Source: Metallyticus violacea
Taxonomy: Eukaryota; Arthropoda; Insecta; Mantodea; Metallyticidae
Assembly (NCBI GenBank): GCA_030762175.1
Contig: CM060833.1
Coordinates: 7,629,001 to 7,693,000 of the forward strand
DNA: 64,000 nucleotides
Direction: 5' to 3'
In this document: one piece after another, positions 33,303 through 42,249 of the stretch
Numbering within the stretch: position 1 is the stretch's first letter
Layout: the number at the start of each line of letters is the position of its first letter
The notes under the pieces: generated by a model
What the model was told of the DNA's origin: nothing
Seen by the model: only the letters and a program-made list of their open reading frames with translations
Database searches by the model: none
Position numbers and translations under genes: made by a program

Positions 33303-33534
33303 TATCTGTTTTAATGAAAAGGACAGTCTTTCTTGGCATTAGTTATAAACAGGTACACTTCTCCTATGCTAGCCTCACTTGCAAAGGTGTCGAAACATGT
33401 TATAACATCCGGCTCACACCATTCATTAAAACTCTCTTCAGTTCGCTCCAAAGCCCATTTCATACTTCTTCTGGACGTTTCCTTCCATTGCTAACCCTCA
33501 CTATCACATGATGGTAGAGTAGAAAAAATTGTGC
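32784..33534. other. Two further microsatellites, otherwise no gene
   Basis: (ATT)n at 33062-33127 (about 22 units) and (AT)n at 33265-33300 (about 18 units). The remaining sequence has no recognisable coding. Confidence 0.6.
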
Positions 33535-34050
33535 GAGGAAAACAACCGATTTTCTCAACAATTTGATGATTTCCATTTTCATTTATCAGGCTATGTAAAC
33601 AAACAAAGCTTCAAGTATACTGGGTTCCTAACAATTATCACCTTCATTTACGAGCGCAAAAGGTACAGTATGGTGTGGAGTGTCTTCTCAGGTCCCTATA
33701 TATTTTTTTTGGGGGGGGGGGCGATGATGAAGGCGACACTGTCACAGCACAGCGCTGTAGTGTTTTGTTGCAACAGTTCGTAATGCAGCAAATATCGATA
33801 TGCAATCGTTGTGGTTACGACAGGACGGTGCAACCACTCACATAGGCAGAACAATCAATGACAACCTTACGGACAATGTTTCCAGAGCACTTTGCCCGGT
33901 TCGGTGATGCCAACTGGCCATCCCGTTCGTCTGATTTATCAGTTTTTTTTTTTTTTTTTTTTTTTAAGGGATTCCTGAAATCCCAAAGTGTATGCTACAG
34001 ACCAGCAAATATTCAAGAATTGAAAAACCAACATTCACACCGTAATGGGG
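33535..34050 (+). pseudogene. DDE_3-like transposase, C-terminal half, broken
   Basis: 'FDDFHFHLSGYVNKQSFKY' (33550-33610) is the first catalytic block. 'YSMVWSVFSGPY' follows, then a G-run at 33710-33721. 'QFVMQQISICNRCGYDRTVQP' resembles QQDGATAHT wording but lacks the Asp. 'TLRTMFPEHFARFGDANWPSR' and, after a T-run at 33942-33965, 'FLKSQSVCYRPANIQELKN' complete the tail. Homopolymer expansions split the frame. Confidence 0.7.
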
Positions 34051-34072
34051 GCCATAGCAATTTTGTTGATTT

Positions 34073-34235
34073 GGTTTATTTACGGACGCTCTTTAACATC
34101 TCAGGTCATCAGCGTCCCATTCAATTCAGAGCGTGAAACGGCCGACAAATTTTGCTCAGAGGCCTCTTCTTTCAGGTTTGAGTTTCTTTATCGAGCCGTA
34201 AATGTACGACACGGGACCCATGGCTTTACTTTCCA
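34073..34235 (-). repeat. SINE-B, 5'-truncated
   Basis: Inverted 'tttatttacggacgctcttt', 'gtgaaacggccgacaaattt' and 'cagaggcctcttctttcagg'. It ends at 'atggctttactttcc' without the tRNA-like head. It directly follows the transposase relic. Confidence 0.85.
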
Positions 34236-34398
34236 TGCGACGTGCATTTGTCTTGTGGTCAGGTAGCCAACTCCGCTATATAATTCCTGAACACGCAGCA
34301 TTACTGACTTTTGCTAGAGGCGGTGGTGAGCTATTGATACAACAAAAGCAGGGACAATCGACAATCATAACACAAAATGGAGGATTCTTCATAGCGTT

Positions 34399-34672
34399 TA
34401 ACCGCCACGGACTGCCGAGGTCGTTAAGGCGTGAATTCGTGAGCGGTAAGTCTAGGATTCGAATCCCACTATGACCGCCCTCTCTGATTGAGGTTTTGCT
34501 CAGTCCTCATAAATGGCAAATGCCTGGGAGGTGCCCTAAACTTAGGCCTGGAACGTTTCCTTCCTTAAAAAATAAATCCTTTCCCAAAATATAATTTCAT
34601 CTCATGTATCATCAGTGTTCACCGCCTATGGTGCCTCAGGAGTAAAAACGGGCTCTATCACTACTCACTATT
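34399..34672 (+). repeat. SINE-A, full length
   Basis: The head is 'accgccacggactgccgagg' with B box 'ggattcgaatcccact'. The end 'agtaaaaacgggctctatca' is slightly altered. Flanks 'tagcgttta' and 'aaagcgttt' suggest a short target duplication. Confidence 0.85.
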
Positions 34673-34872
34673 CAATCAAAGCGTTTTTGTGATGCGTCAA
34701 GTGTGTAAATTGAACTTATAATTAGGAATTACAAACCACAGAATACAAAGAAAAATAGAGACACTGTGTGTTATCATTTTTATTTTGTTTTTCTCAGTTG
34801 GTATTAGAAAATCGAACGGCAGCGATTGTTATATCGAATGTTGTCCATTCTCACGGTTTCCGAATAATGATT

Positions 34873-35142
34873 GAATAGTGTTTAACGCCCGTTTTTGCTA
34901 CAGAGGCACCACAGGCGACGGAAACTGATGATACATGAGATGAAATGATACATTGGATTTTTTTTTTTTTTTTTTTTTTTAGCGAGGAGTCGTTCCAGGT
35001 CTAAGTTTAGGGTACCTCCCCGGCATTTGCCATTTATGAGGACTGAGGGAAACCTGGAAAACAACTCAGTCCTGGCGGGATTCGAACCCTAGACCTCCCG
35101 CTCACGAGTCCGCGCCTTAACGACCTCGGCCATCCGTGGCGG
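34873..35142 (-). repeat. SINE-A, full length, near-intact head
   Basis: The inverted copy ends at 'acctcggccatccgtggcgg', with an intact B box 'gggattcgaaccctag' and a T-run at 34958-34980. It is flanked by 'gaatag' on both sides. The paralogous copy at 59745 has one uninterrupted 'tgaataggtagatattcata', an empty site. Confidence 0.9.
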
Positions 35143-35270
35143 TCTAAATAGAATAGATATTCATAAGTATAATAGGTGTTAATATTCTGTGCGCGAATTT
35201 GAAATATATAAAATACTTCGTCTTCTTGCCATAGAAGAACTCAAGCTGTTCGAAATACAGCGATTGATAA

Positions 35271-36600
35271 CACTGGGCAACAAAAAAATAATTTTTGAAT
35301 GTTTCGAGCACTTCATGAGGCAATTCCTACTAATTTTGGGTTGAGAAAAACAAATATGACAATGAAAAAAATTTATTAGCTCTGGTTTCTATGATATACA
35401 CAAGGTGGAAGTATTACATATTAACGGATTGAGAGAAAAGGATACATTTTAATTACATACATGCTAACAACAATGAAAGTGCATTTGATTTTTTTAACTG
35501 GTAATTACGTGCTAAGAGTTCTAAAATGCTGGAAAAATACTTCGCAGATAGTCGTGTCTGAGGAGAATATTGTGGTGGCTATTGACTTCGTCGTCTTTTA
35601 GCTTGCCTCCTTTGATGGAGTTCCGCAGAATCCCTATACAAAGACCAACAGTAATCCGCAAGCATTACTTCATTCCAACGGCCCTGATATCTTTGTTCCA
35701 TAACAGAAATGTCCTGATGGAATCTCTCCCCATGTTCATCACTAACAGCTCCACAACTAGGAGGGAAAAAGTCTAGGTGGGAGTGGAGAAAATGGATCTT
35801 AAGGGACATGTTGCATCCAAGGTTACGGTATTTTTGCAGGAGCACTGTCACCAAATGCTTGTAGTTGTCATCTCTTTTGTTGCCTAAAAATCCATGAACA
35901 ACACCCTTGAAGGCTTCCCAAGCTTCCTTTTCTTTTCCCTCCAAAACTTGGTCAAATGCAGGATCCTTTACAAGTTCTCTTATTTGTGGTCCGACAAAAA
36001 TGCCTTCCTTAACTTTTGCATCACTTAATTTCGAAAATTTCTCTCTGATGTACTTAAAGGCCCGTCCTTCTCGGTTCATAGTTTTGACAAAGTTTTTCAT
36101 CAAACCCAGCTTGATATGCAGAGGTGGAAGAAGAACGTCTTTTGGGTCCACAAGAGGCTTGGCAGTCTTTACAAGAGGCGTCAGATTGCGTTTCTGTGAG
36201 GAAAATGTTATTTCACCACAAATATAACAATAGTTATTCACCATATTTACACATTTTCGTGGCATTTTTACAAATTTTACACTAAAAAGCACTCGCGAAC
36301 CAGAAATTTTGCATTAATTTGAGTAGAAACTACATGTAATTCACAGTCACAGCAACAGTATCTATGTTTATGACTTACAAACAGCTGAAGAGCATTTGTG
36401 TTTTGTTATTTGACAGGTGTGTCAACTCCCAAAAAAATTCCCCCAAATTTAAAATCTTCACTCTAAAAAAATAAAATGTCACTTTATCTTCAAAACAAGA
36501 GCTAATCTATCATTTTTATGGCGATTTTTTAATTCAGCAGATGGAAATACATGTAAATGCACTATTTTTACGCCCGAAACATTTTCATTGTTTCCCAGTG
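35271..36600 (-). mobile_element. DNA transposon carrying the orphan 228-aa ORF
   Basis: Left end 'cactgggcaacaaaaaaata', then 'tgaatgtttcgagc'. The right end as reverse complement is 'cactgggaaacaatgaaaat', then 'gtttcgggc'. The two TIRs agree over about 30 bp with one indel of about 11 bp. TAA lies directly outside both ends (35268-35270 and 36601-36603), as expected for a 3-bp target duplication. The only coding content is the minus-strand ORF at 35579-36265. Confidence 0.7.
35579..36265 (-). CDS. Orphan multi-copy arthropod protein (TIR-element cargo or transposase remnant), internally shortened
   Basis: The 228-codon frame is intact from the preferred ATG at 36265; an in-frame ATG nine codons upstream is less like the family start. 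The N-terminus 'MPRKCVNMVNNYCYICGE' has a Cys pair suggesting a small zinc-binding motif, and 'NLTPLVKTA' follows. The sequence then jumps to 'LLPPLHIKLGLMKNFVK', 'KEGIFVGPQIRELVKDPAF', 'GCNMSLKIHFLHSHLDFFP', 'SDEHGERFHQDISVMEQRY' and 'MLADYCWSLYRD', with a basic tail. From memory, this is a recurrent uncharacterised family in arthropod and hydrozoan genomes. Full-length members have an extra segment between 'TPLVK' and 'LLPPLH', so this copy appears to have an in-frame internal deletion. Function is unknown, and the C-terminal Asp/Glu/His residues could be catalytic. Confidence 0.75.
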   Translation of the reverse strand: MPRKCVNMVNNYCYICGEITFSSQKRNLTPLVKTAKPLVDPKDVLLPPLHIKLGLMKNFVKTMNREGRAFKYIREKFSKLSDAKVKEGIFVGPQIRELVKDPAFDQVLEGKEKEAWEAFKGVVHGFLGNKRDDNYKHLVTVLLQKYRNLGCNMSLKIHFLHSHLDFFPPSCGAVSDEHGERFHQDISVMEQRYQGRWNEVMLADYCWSLYRDSAELHQRRQAKRRRSQ

Positions 36601-36603
36601 TAA

Positions 36604-37414
36604 TCTGTGACGTTTTCTTAGTGTTTTAGCGTTTTCTGCTTTTCTAGTTCTTATTATTTTAGTTACATTGTTAAAGTGGTACATTCTTTTTCATTTATAT
36701 GTATATATACATTTTATTCTTATTCTATTCATGAAATAGTCCTAAACGCACATTTTGCTCTTCTCTATTGACATTACTGACAATCGGCATTCTTCTGTCG
36801 CAAGATTGCTTGAAAAGCTCAAGTACAAATATACAATTATGTAAGGTAAGTTTAGAGGAATTATATTTAAATTCTTATTTTATTCGTGAAATAGTTCTAA
36901 TAAATATCATTAGAGAGTGTGACGTTCCAGACTCACTACGTTTGTGAATTTATCGGATATCTTCGATCCTCTCGTGATGTTACTTGTGATAATGTAAACG
37001 TGTTGTACAGATACAGAACAGTTGGCAAATGTCTTCTCCGTTTCTGAGTTTGTGTGGAGCTGTTTCTTATACCAGGAGGAGTTGCATGCCATGCACGCTC
37101 TAAACTCAATTAAGGCGTCTCGTTAGGCCACAAATTATCGGGAAATGGGCGTCACCAGCGTCATTATGTGGCAGGGATGCTACCCAAGTTAGGTCTTTAA
37201 TTATGAGCCGACCCTCTCAAGCAGATGTGCAGGGACATCGTGCTTGTTATATTGTTACGCTAGTAATAGAAGAGAGTGAGACAAGTTCCCGCCAGATGTG
37301 TGTCATTGTTGTATCTGTAGAGCGGCAAGTATTTCAGATGTCGCCACATTCGACACGATATCGGGAATTTAAAAGGGAAAGGGAATACATAGAAAACAAA
37401 CTTCTCACCAAACA
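36604..37414. other. Flank with second paralogous block, no gene
   Basis: 36845-37000 ('ttattttattcgtgaaatag', 'aataaatatcattag', 'ctcactacgt', 'gtgaatttatc') matches 59865-60020, extending the paralogy to the other side of the TIR element. The rest is unassigned. Confidence 0.6.
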
Positions 37415-37926
37415 GGCACACAACTGGAGATAGCGAAACTATCAGTGGCGGCTCGTGCCCCTGGCTTACTCTTCTCCAGGCACACAACTGGAGATAGCGA
37501 TACTATCAGTGGCGGCTCGTGCCCCTGGCCTACTCTTCTCCAGGCACGCAACTGGAGATAGCGATACTATCAGTGGCGGCTCGTGCCCATGGCCTACTCT
37601 TCTCCAGGCACACAACTGGAGATAGCGATACTATCAGTGGCGGCTCGTGCCCCTGGTCTACTCTTCTCCAGGCACGCAACTGGAGATAGCGATACTATCA
37701 GTGGCGGCTCGTGCCCCTGGCCTACTCTTCTCCAAGCACACAACTGGAGATAGCGAAACTATCACTGGCGGCTCGTGCCCCTGGCCTACTCTTCTCCAGG
37801 CACGCAACTGGAGATAGCGACACTATCAGTGGCGGATCGTGCCCCTGGTCTACTCTTCTCCAGGCACACAACTGGAGATAGCGATACTATCAGTGGCGAC
37901 TCGTGCCCCTGGCCTACTCTTCTACA
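37415..37926 (+). repeat. Minisatellite, eight copies of a 64-bp unit
   Basis: Units begin at 37415, 37479, 37543, 37607, 37671, 37735, 37799 and 37863, exactly 64 bp apart. Each carries 'caactggagatagcga', 'actatcagtggcggctcgtg' and 'tactcttctcca'. Divergence among copies is only a few bases each. From the second copy on, units alternate between 'cacaca' and 'cacgca' starts. 'cagtggcggctcgtg' has the form of a hAT terminal repeat. Confidence 0.95.
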
Positions 37927-37933
37927 GGGGGCC

Positions 37934-38400
37934 ACGAGCTTTTAACATGACACTCAAATGAGGTGAGGGAAGGTCTCTTTTATCAGGTCATATACCCCTC
38001 CTCGACATTCTCTCATAGCTGCAGCGCCATCGTACGTTTGTGCTGTAAACTTCTGGTTTTTAAGGGACTCTTGTAAACTCAGCCTTAAGCCTTTTGCAGT
38101 TAATTCAGAAACAACAATTAACTTCATGAATCTTTCAACAAGTTTACAAATTGTGACACTCATGTAATATTTGTCGTTTCGTCGGCCTGCACAGGAACGG
38201 AATTAGCCCTTTCTATTTCTTTTCTAAGCTCATTCCTATAGACAAGATACATTTCTCACTTCACACGCTGTCAGCCAAAACGTTTTTTTTTTTTTCCCCC
38301 AAACCATAAGGAACCTCTTAATTTTGTACCGTCTTGCTGAGTAAGTTCCTATAGCTTTCGGTTGATAAGGTAAAATAATTTCAGTTCCAACTTACAACAG
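37934..38400 (-). pseudogene. hAT (ZMYM1/DUF4371-like) transposase fragment
   Basis: The minus strand reads 'MSVTICKLVERFMKLIVV', 'TAKGLRLSLQESLKN', 'FTAQTYDGAAAMRECRGGV' and 'DLIKETFPH'. QxYDGAxxM is the hallmark of DUF4371-type hAT transposases, just after the first catalytic region. Upstream, frame-shifted 'LVYRNELRKEIERANSVPVQ' supplies the preceding part. The C-terminal half and dimerisation domain are missing; the 64-bp array starts where they should be. Confidence 0.65.
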
Positions 38401-38610
38401 TTAAACTTAGACGCGAAAATGGAGTCTTCAATAAAATGTCACTGGCACAAACAGATGCGCTTTTTTGTAACTTAACAGCTAACACCGAGAAACTGACAAA
38501 CAGTGAAGAAGCAACCCAATTTTCAACAAAATGCGAAAACAACCCCTAGTCAGTTTATACAAGGTGTCAGTAATCCCTCAACTCTGTTTTGTTGTTTTTT
38601 TTTTAATTGA

Positions 38611-38866
38611 TTTATTTATGGACGCTCTTTAACATCTCAGGTCATCAGCGTCCCATTCAATTCAGGGCGTGAAACGGCCGACAAATTTTGCTCAAAGACC
38701 TCTCCTTTGAGGCTTGGGGTTCTTTTTCGTGCTGTAAATGTACGACATAGGACCCACGGCTTTACTTCCCTTTCGAAGGATGCTTATATTTACGATTGTT
38801 ACGCCCGAAATAATTCATCGATCCTGGCCGGGTTTGAACACGCGATCTTGGGTTTAGGACCGATGA
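38611..38866 (-). repeat. SINE-B, full length
   Basis: Inverted 'tttatttatggacgctcttt', then 'cgtgaaacggccgacaaatt' and 'cttgaggttcttt'-like wording. The tRNA-like head 'gccgggtttgaacacgcgat' carries a B box. Confidence 0.85.
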
Positions 38867-38925
38867 GTTAAACTGTGAATTAGTAATATAATAATACTGC
38901 TGATAGTAATTACTAAGATAAAGAT

Positions 38926-38929
38926 GACG

Positions 38930-38963
<34 letters not shown>
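38926..38963 (+). repeat. (AAT)n microsatellite
   Basis: About 12 ATA/AAT units, followed by a GATA/GGAT-rich transition into the TAGG array. Confidence 0.85.
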
Positions 38964-38964
<1 letters not shown>

Positions 38965-39051
38965 CATAATATAATAACAACAACAGACAGAGATAGATTA
39001 GATAGAATAGATGGATAGATTGGATGGATAGATAGATTGGATAGGATGGAC

Positions 39052-39904
39052 AGGTAGGTAGGTAGGTAGGTAGGTAGGTAGGTAGGTAGGTAGGTAGGTA
39101 GGTAGGTAGGTAGGTAGGTAGGTAGGTAGGTAGGTAGGTAGGTAGGTAGGTAGGTAGGTAGGTAGGTAGGTAGGTAGGTAGGTAGGTAGGTAGGTAGGTA
39201 GGTAGGTAGGTAGGTAGGTAGGTAGGTAGGTAGGTAGGTAGGTAGGTAGGTAGGTAGGTAGGTAGGTAGGTAGGTAGGTAGGTAGGTAGGTAGGTAGGTA
39301 GGTAGGTAGGTAGGTAGGTAGGTAGGTAGGTAGGTAGGTAGGTAGGTAGGTAGGTAGGTAGGTAGGTAGGTAGGTAGGTAGGTAGGTAGGTAGGTAGGTA
39401 GGTAGGTAGGTAGGTAGGTAGGTAGGTAGGTAGGTAGGTAGGTAGGTAGGTAGGTAGGTAGGTAGGTAGGTAGGTAGGTAGGTAGGTAGGTAGGTAGGTA
39501 GGTAGGTAGGTAGGTAGGTAGGTAGGTAGGTAGGTAGGTAGGTAGGTAGGTAGGTAGGTAGGTAGGTAGGTAGGTAGGTAGGTAGGTAGGTAGGTAGGTA
39601 GGTAGGTAGGTAGGTAGGTAGGTAGGTAGGTAGGTAGGTAGGTAGGTAGGTAGGTAGGTAGGTAGGTAGGTAGGTAGGTAGGTAGGTAGGTAGGTAGGTA
39701 GGTAGGTAGGTAGGTAGGTAGGTAGGTAGGTAGGTAGGTAGGTAGGTAGGTAGGTAGGTAGGTAGGTAGGTAGGTAGGTAGGTAGGTAGGTAGGTAGGTA
39801 GGTAGGTAGGTAGGTAGGTAGGTAGGTAGGTAGGTAGGTAGGTAGGTAGGTAGGTAGGTAGGTAGGTAGGTAGGTAGGTAGGTAGGTAGGTAGGTAGGTA
39901 GGTA
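39052..39904 (+). repeat. Giant (TAGG)n tetranucleotide array
   Basis: About 853 bp, roughly 213 units, without a single visible interruption. The left border is a degenerate GATA/GGAT zone (38990-39050) and the right border is 'ggtagataaatc'. The unit is four bases, so it is not the five-base insect telomere repeat. Confidence 0.97.
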
Positions 39905-40184
39905 GATAAATCTTAAATCAGCATAACAAAATTAGTGACAGAAAAAGAAAGCCAAAAGAATAAAACTACACGAAATTGTCTCTGTAGATTTGAAAATCAA
40001 ATAAATAAAACTGACAAAAATGAGTATTGTGCTTGTATTTCATTCTTAGACTTTGAAGGATCGATAGCTCAGCTAAGAAACCTGTTTCATTCCGGCACCG
40101 CAATCTACATGTGATACTAATGCTTCCTAGGTAACTGGGCAATACTATAGAGATGATCTGAAAATTCTGAAAGCCCACATCACA

Positions 40185-40520
40185 CGCAAAAGGCGACGTA
40201 TCCGTGCAACAACCTGGATACTGCAGCACGATAATGCACGGCTGTAAAAAACGTTAACATTGTTGCTGAATATCTCAAAAAGTGTACGTTAAGTGTGTTC
40301 ATCTTCGCTACAGACCAGATTTAGTTCCTGTAACCTTTTCTTTCCCTCAATTGAAGAAACATCTTCGTGATAGGCATTTTTCATCATCAGAAGAAGCGTT
40401 GAGGGCTGCAGAGACGATTGTGAATGACCTGTCAAAATTTTTTGCAGCACGTCTTTCAAGGCTGACGGAAACGCTGAGACAGGTCCACCAATGGAAGTTA
40501 CTTTGAGAAAGATCATCAAA
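40185..40520 (+). pseudogene. mariner transposase C-terminal fragment
   Basis: 'LQHDNARL' (40222-40245, second catalytic Asp) is followed by 'VAEYLKKCTLSVFIF'-like wording. 'YRPDLVPVTFSFPQLKKHL' and 'RDRHFSSSEEALRAAETIV' are the usual YSPDLAPCDFFLFPxLKKxLRGRxF tail. The N-terminal half is missing. It appears related to the minus-strand copies at 51240 and 55322. Confidence 0.7.
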
Positions 40521-41125
40521 ATTATAAGGATAATTAATGTGTTTTACCATATGTATATGATCGTTCTTTATTGAACGGCCCTTATATATTTAAGTTTTGG
40601 GGTGTTTACCTAGAAGGGTATGAAGATCAACGTGCGAAAAAAATATTGACGAAAGATGTAGAAATTGCCTGAGAACGTGTCTAGTCAGTTTCGTGCGCCC
40701 TCAACGAAAACAGTGCTGTTGGAAATGATACACATAAAAAGTGCCAAAATTAAAACCAACAGCATTCGGCTTTCAACTTTAATACACGTTAGAAAAAGCA
40801 ATTCCTTGAATGTGACTTTGCAATAGTTTTAATTAGCAACATGCAGTCTGCAAAGAAGGCGAATGGGGCTCGTATTGATTTTTCGGGCCGGGAAAGCGGG
40901 CGATGGGAGGAAAAAAAAAAAAAAAGAAAAAAAGAAAAAAAGAAAAAAAAAAAGGCAAATCTATACACCAAAGGGAAAGCTGGATAAAACCTTAACTACC
41001 CTTAAGAGCAGGAGCGGCAGTGCCAGTATCGCTTAGCAAGAAATAAAGCGGACATGGGATAAAGGGCTCGCTCTATAACGGTCAAATGGGGATAACACAC
41101 ACAACGATTTTAAGTACACATAGCC
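40521..41125. other. No gene; A-rich simple sequence
   Basis: A poly-A tract with G interruptions runs from 40908 to 40955. The rest is unassigned. Confidence 0.4.
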
Positions 41126-41390
41126 TCCGTGTTCTAGTGGTAGTGTTTGCAACTGCTAATCCGGAGGCCCTGGGTTCGATTTCTGATTCGATCAAGATAT
41201 CTAAGTTTTTTTTTTCCGAAAGTTTTTTTCCTCACCTTGAGAAAGTGAATGCTAGATAGCTTAAAGGCGCCAAGGAGCTCATTTGAGCTCTTATTAATTT
41301 AATTCATTCCATAGGTTTAAGTCCTTCCTGGTGAGCGTAATCACATTGCCTTCGCCATTATATCCCGAGCACAACGTATCGATGGTAAAA
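41126..41390 (+). repeat. SINE-C candidate with tRNA-like head
   Basis: 'gcctccgtgttctagtggta' followed by 'gctaatccggaggccctggg' and 'ttcgatttc' has an A box, an anticodon-arm-like pairing (cctccg/cggagg wording) and a B box. A T-run, 'ttgagaaagtgaatgctaga' and the downstream body follow. Only one copy lies in this window, so the family status is an inference. Confidence 0.45.
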
Positions 41391-41529
41391 AAAGTTTTTG
41401 TAATAAGAGTCCGGATTTGCTCAATATTTGATAAATGAATACTCTATATGTCCCATTGAAGCTATAAAAACAGTTCATATTACATATTTTTACTCTACCA
41501 GTATAATAAAGCTCTGTAAATAATAAAAG

Positions 41530-41790
41530 TCCCTCACGCAGGAGCTCCGTAAACTAAGCGAATTACTCAGCATGTCAAATTTGTGAAGGTTATTACATAG
41601 CGCTAGAGCAGGGACATGGGTGCCTATAGACGCTTTTTAAATTTTAGGTTTCAGGTAAACTCCATTCCTAATAGTCCGATTTTCCTGATTTTCAGAAAAC
41701 ATTTCTCTTATTTTACTTCAACGTTTCGTTGAGAATAACTAGAGTGCTTTTAAATTTTTTTTTGTTTCAGTTTAACCCCTATTCTAGGAG
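41530..41790 (-). repeat. Repeat T fragment, inverted
   Basis: 41530-41630 is the reverse complement of the 9685-9775 module ('taaactaagcgaattactca'). 41640-41790 is an inverted tandem unit ('caggtaaactccattcctaa', 'gattttcagaaaa', 'ttttaaattttt'). Confidence 0.65.
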
Positions 41791-41849
41791 AACGGGAAAA
41801 CCATGACTTTTTGATCCTGAAGATTGTTATCCCGGAACGGCTATAAAGA

Positions 41850-42120
41850 AGACGTTTAACCATGACAAACCGCCAGTGCATTCAAATCACTCAGAATTAC
41901 GATTTGAAATGATCCCGCATCCACCCTACTCACCTGATCTAGCTCCCTCTGACTACCACCTCTTTTCTGTAATCAACATTTTCCGGGATAAACAAATGAA
42001 GAGATCATACAGGAGGTAAACGAGTATTTTGGTTGCCTTGATGAAATCCAAATCCACGAGGCAATAACTTGGGTAAAGTTGAAGCAAGCAGGTTGATCTT
42101 CGAGAGGACTGTCTAAAAAT
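41850..42120 (+). pseudogene. mariner transposase C-terminal fragment
   Basis: 'HDKPPVHSNHSELRFEMI' (second catalytic Asp block, DNAPxH altered to DKPPVH) and 'HPPYSPDLAPSDYHLFSVI' at 41917-41973, then 'NIFRDKQMK'. This is the last third of a mariner transposase and ends just before element M4. Confidence 0.7.
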
Positions 42121-42249
42121 TAAGTGAGTCCAAAACTGAACCTGTTCTCTTTAATATTCAACCACCCCCTAGAATGAAAGAGAATCATTACTTTGCACTT
42201 GCTTTTTTTTATTTTTATTTATTTAATCAGTAGCCCTTTGTAGTTACCG

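Larger units (their letters stand above)
34245..35210 (+). repeat. Paralogous segment shared with 59410-59815
   Basis: 34245-34320 ('gcatttgtcttgtggtcagg') matches 59410-59490. 34785-34872 ('ctcagttggtattagaaaat') matches 59660-59745. 35147-35210 ('agatattcataagtataata') matches 59745-59810. Two SINE-A insertions here are absent from the other copy. Confidence 0.75.

Noticed and set aside
37415..37926. 64-bp array as a CRISPR array
   Set aside because: The units are contiguous and nearly identical over their whole length, with no unique spacers, in a eukaryotic genome.
39052..39904. TAGG array as telomeric sequence
   Set aside because: The insect telomere repeat is the pentamer TTAGG. This array has a strict four-base period and lies inside ordinary transposon-rich DNA.
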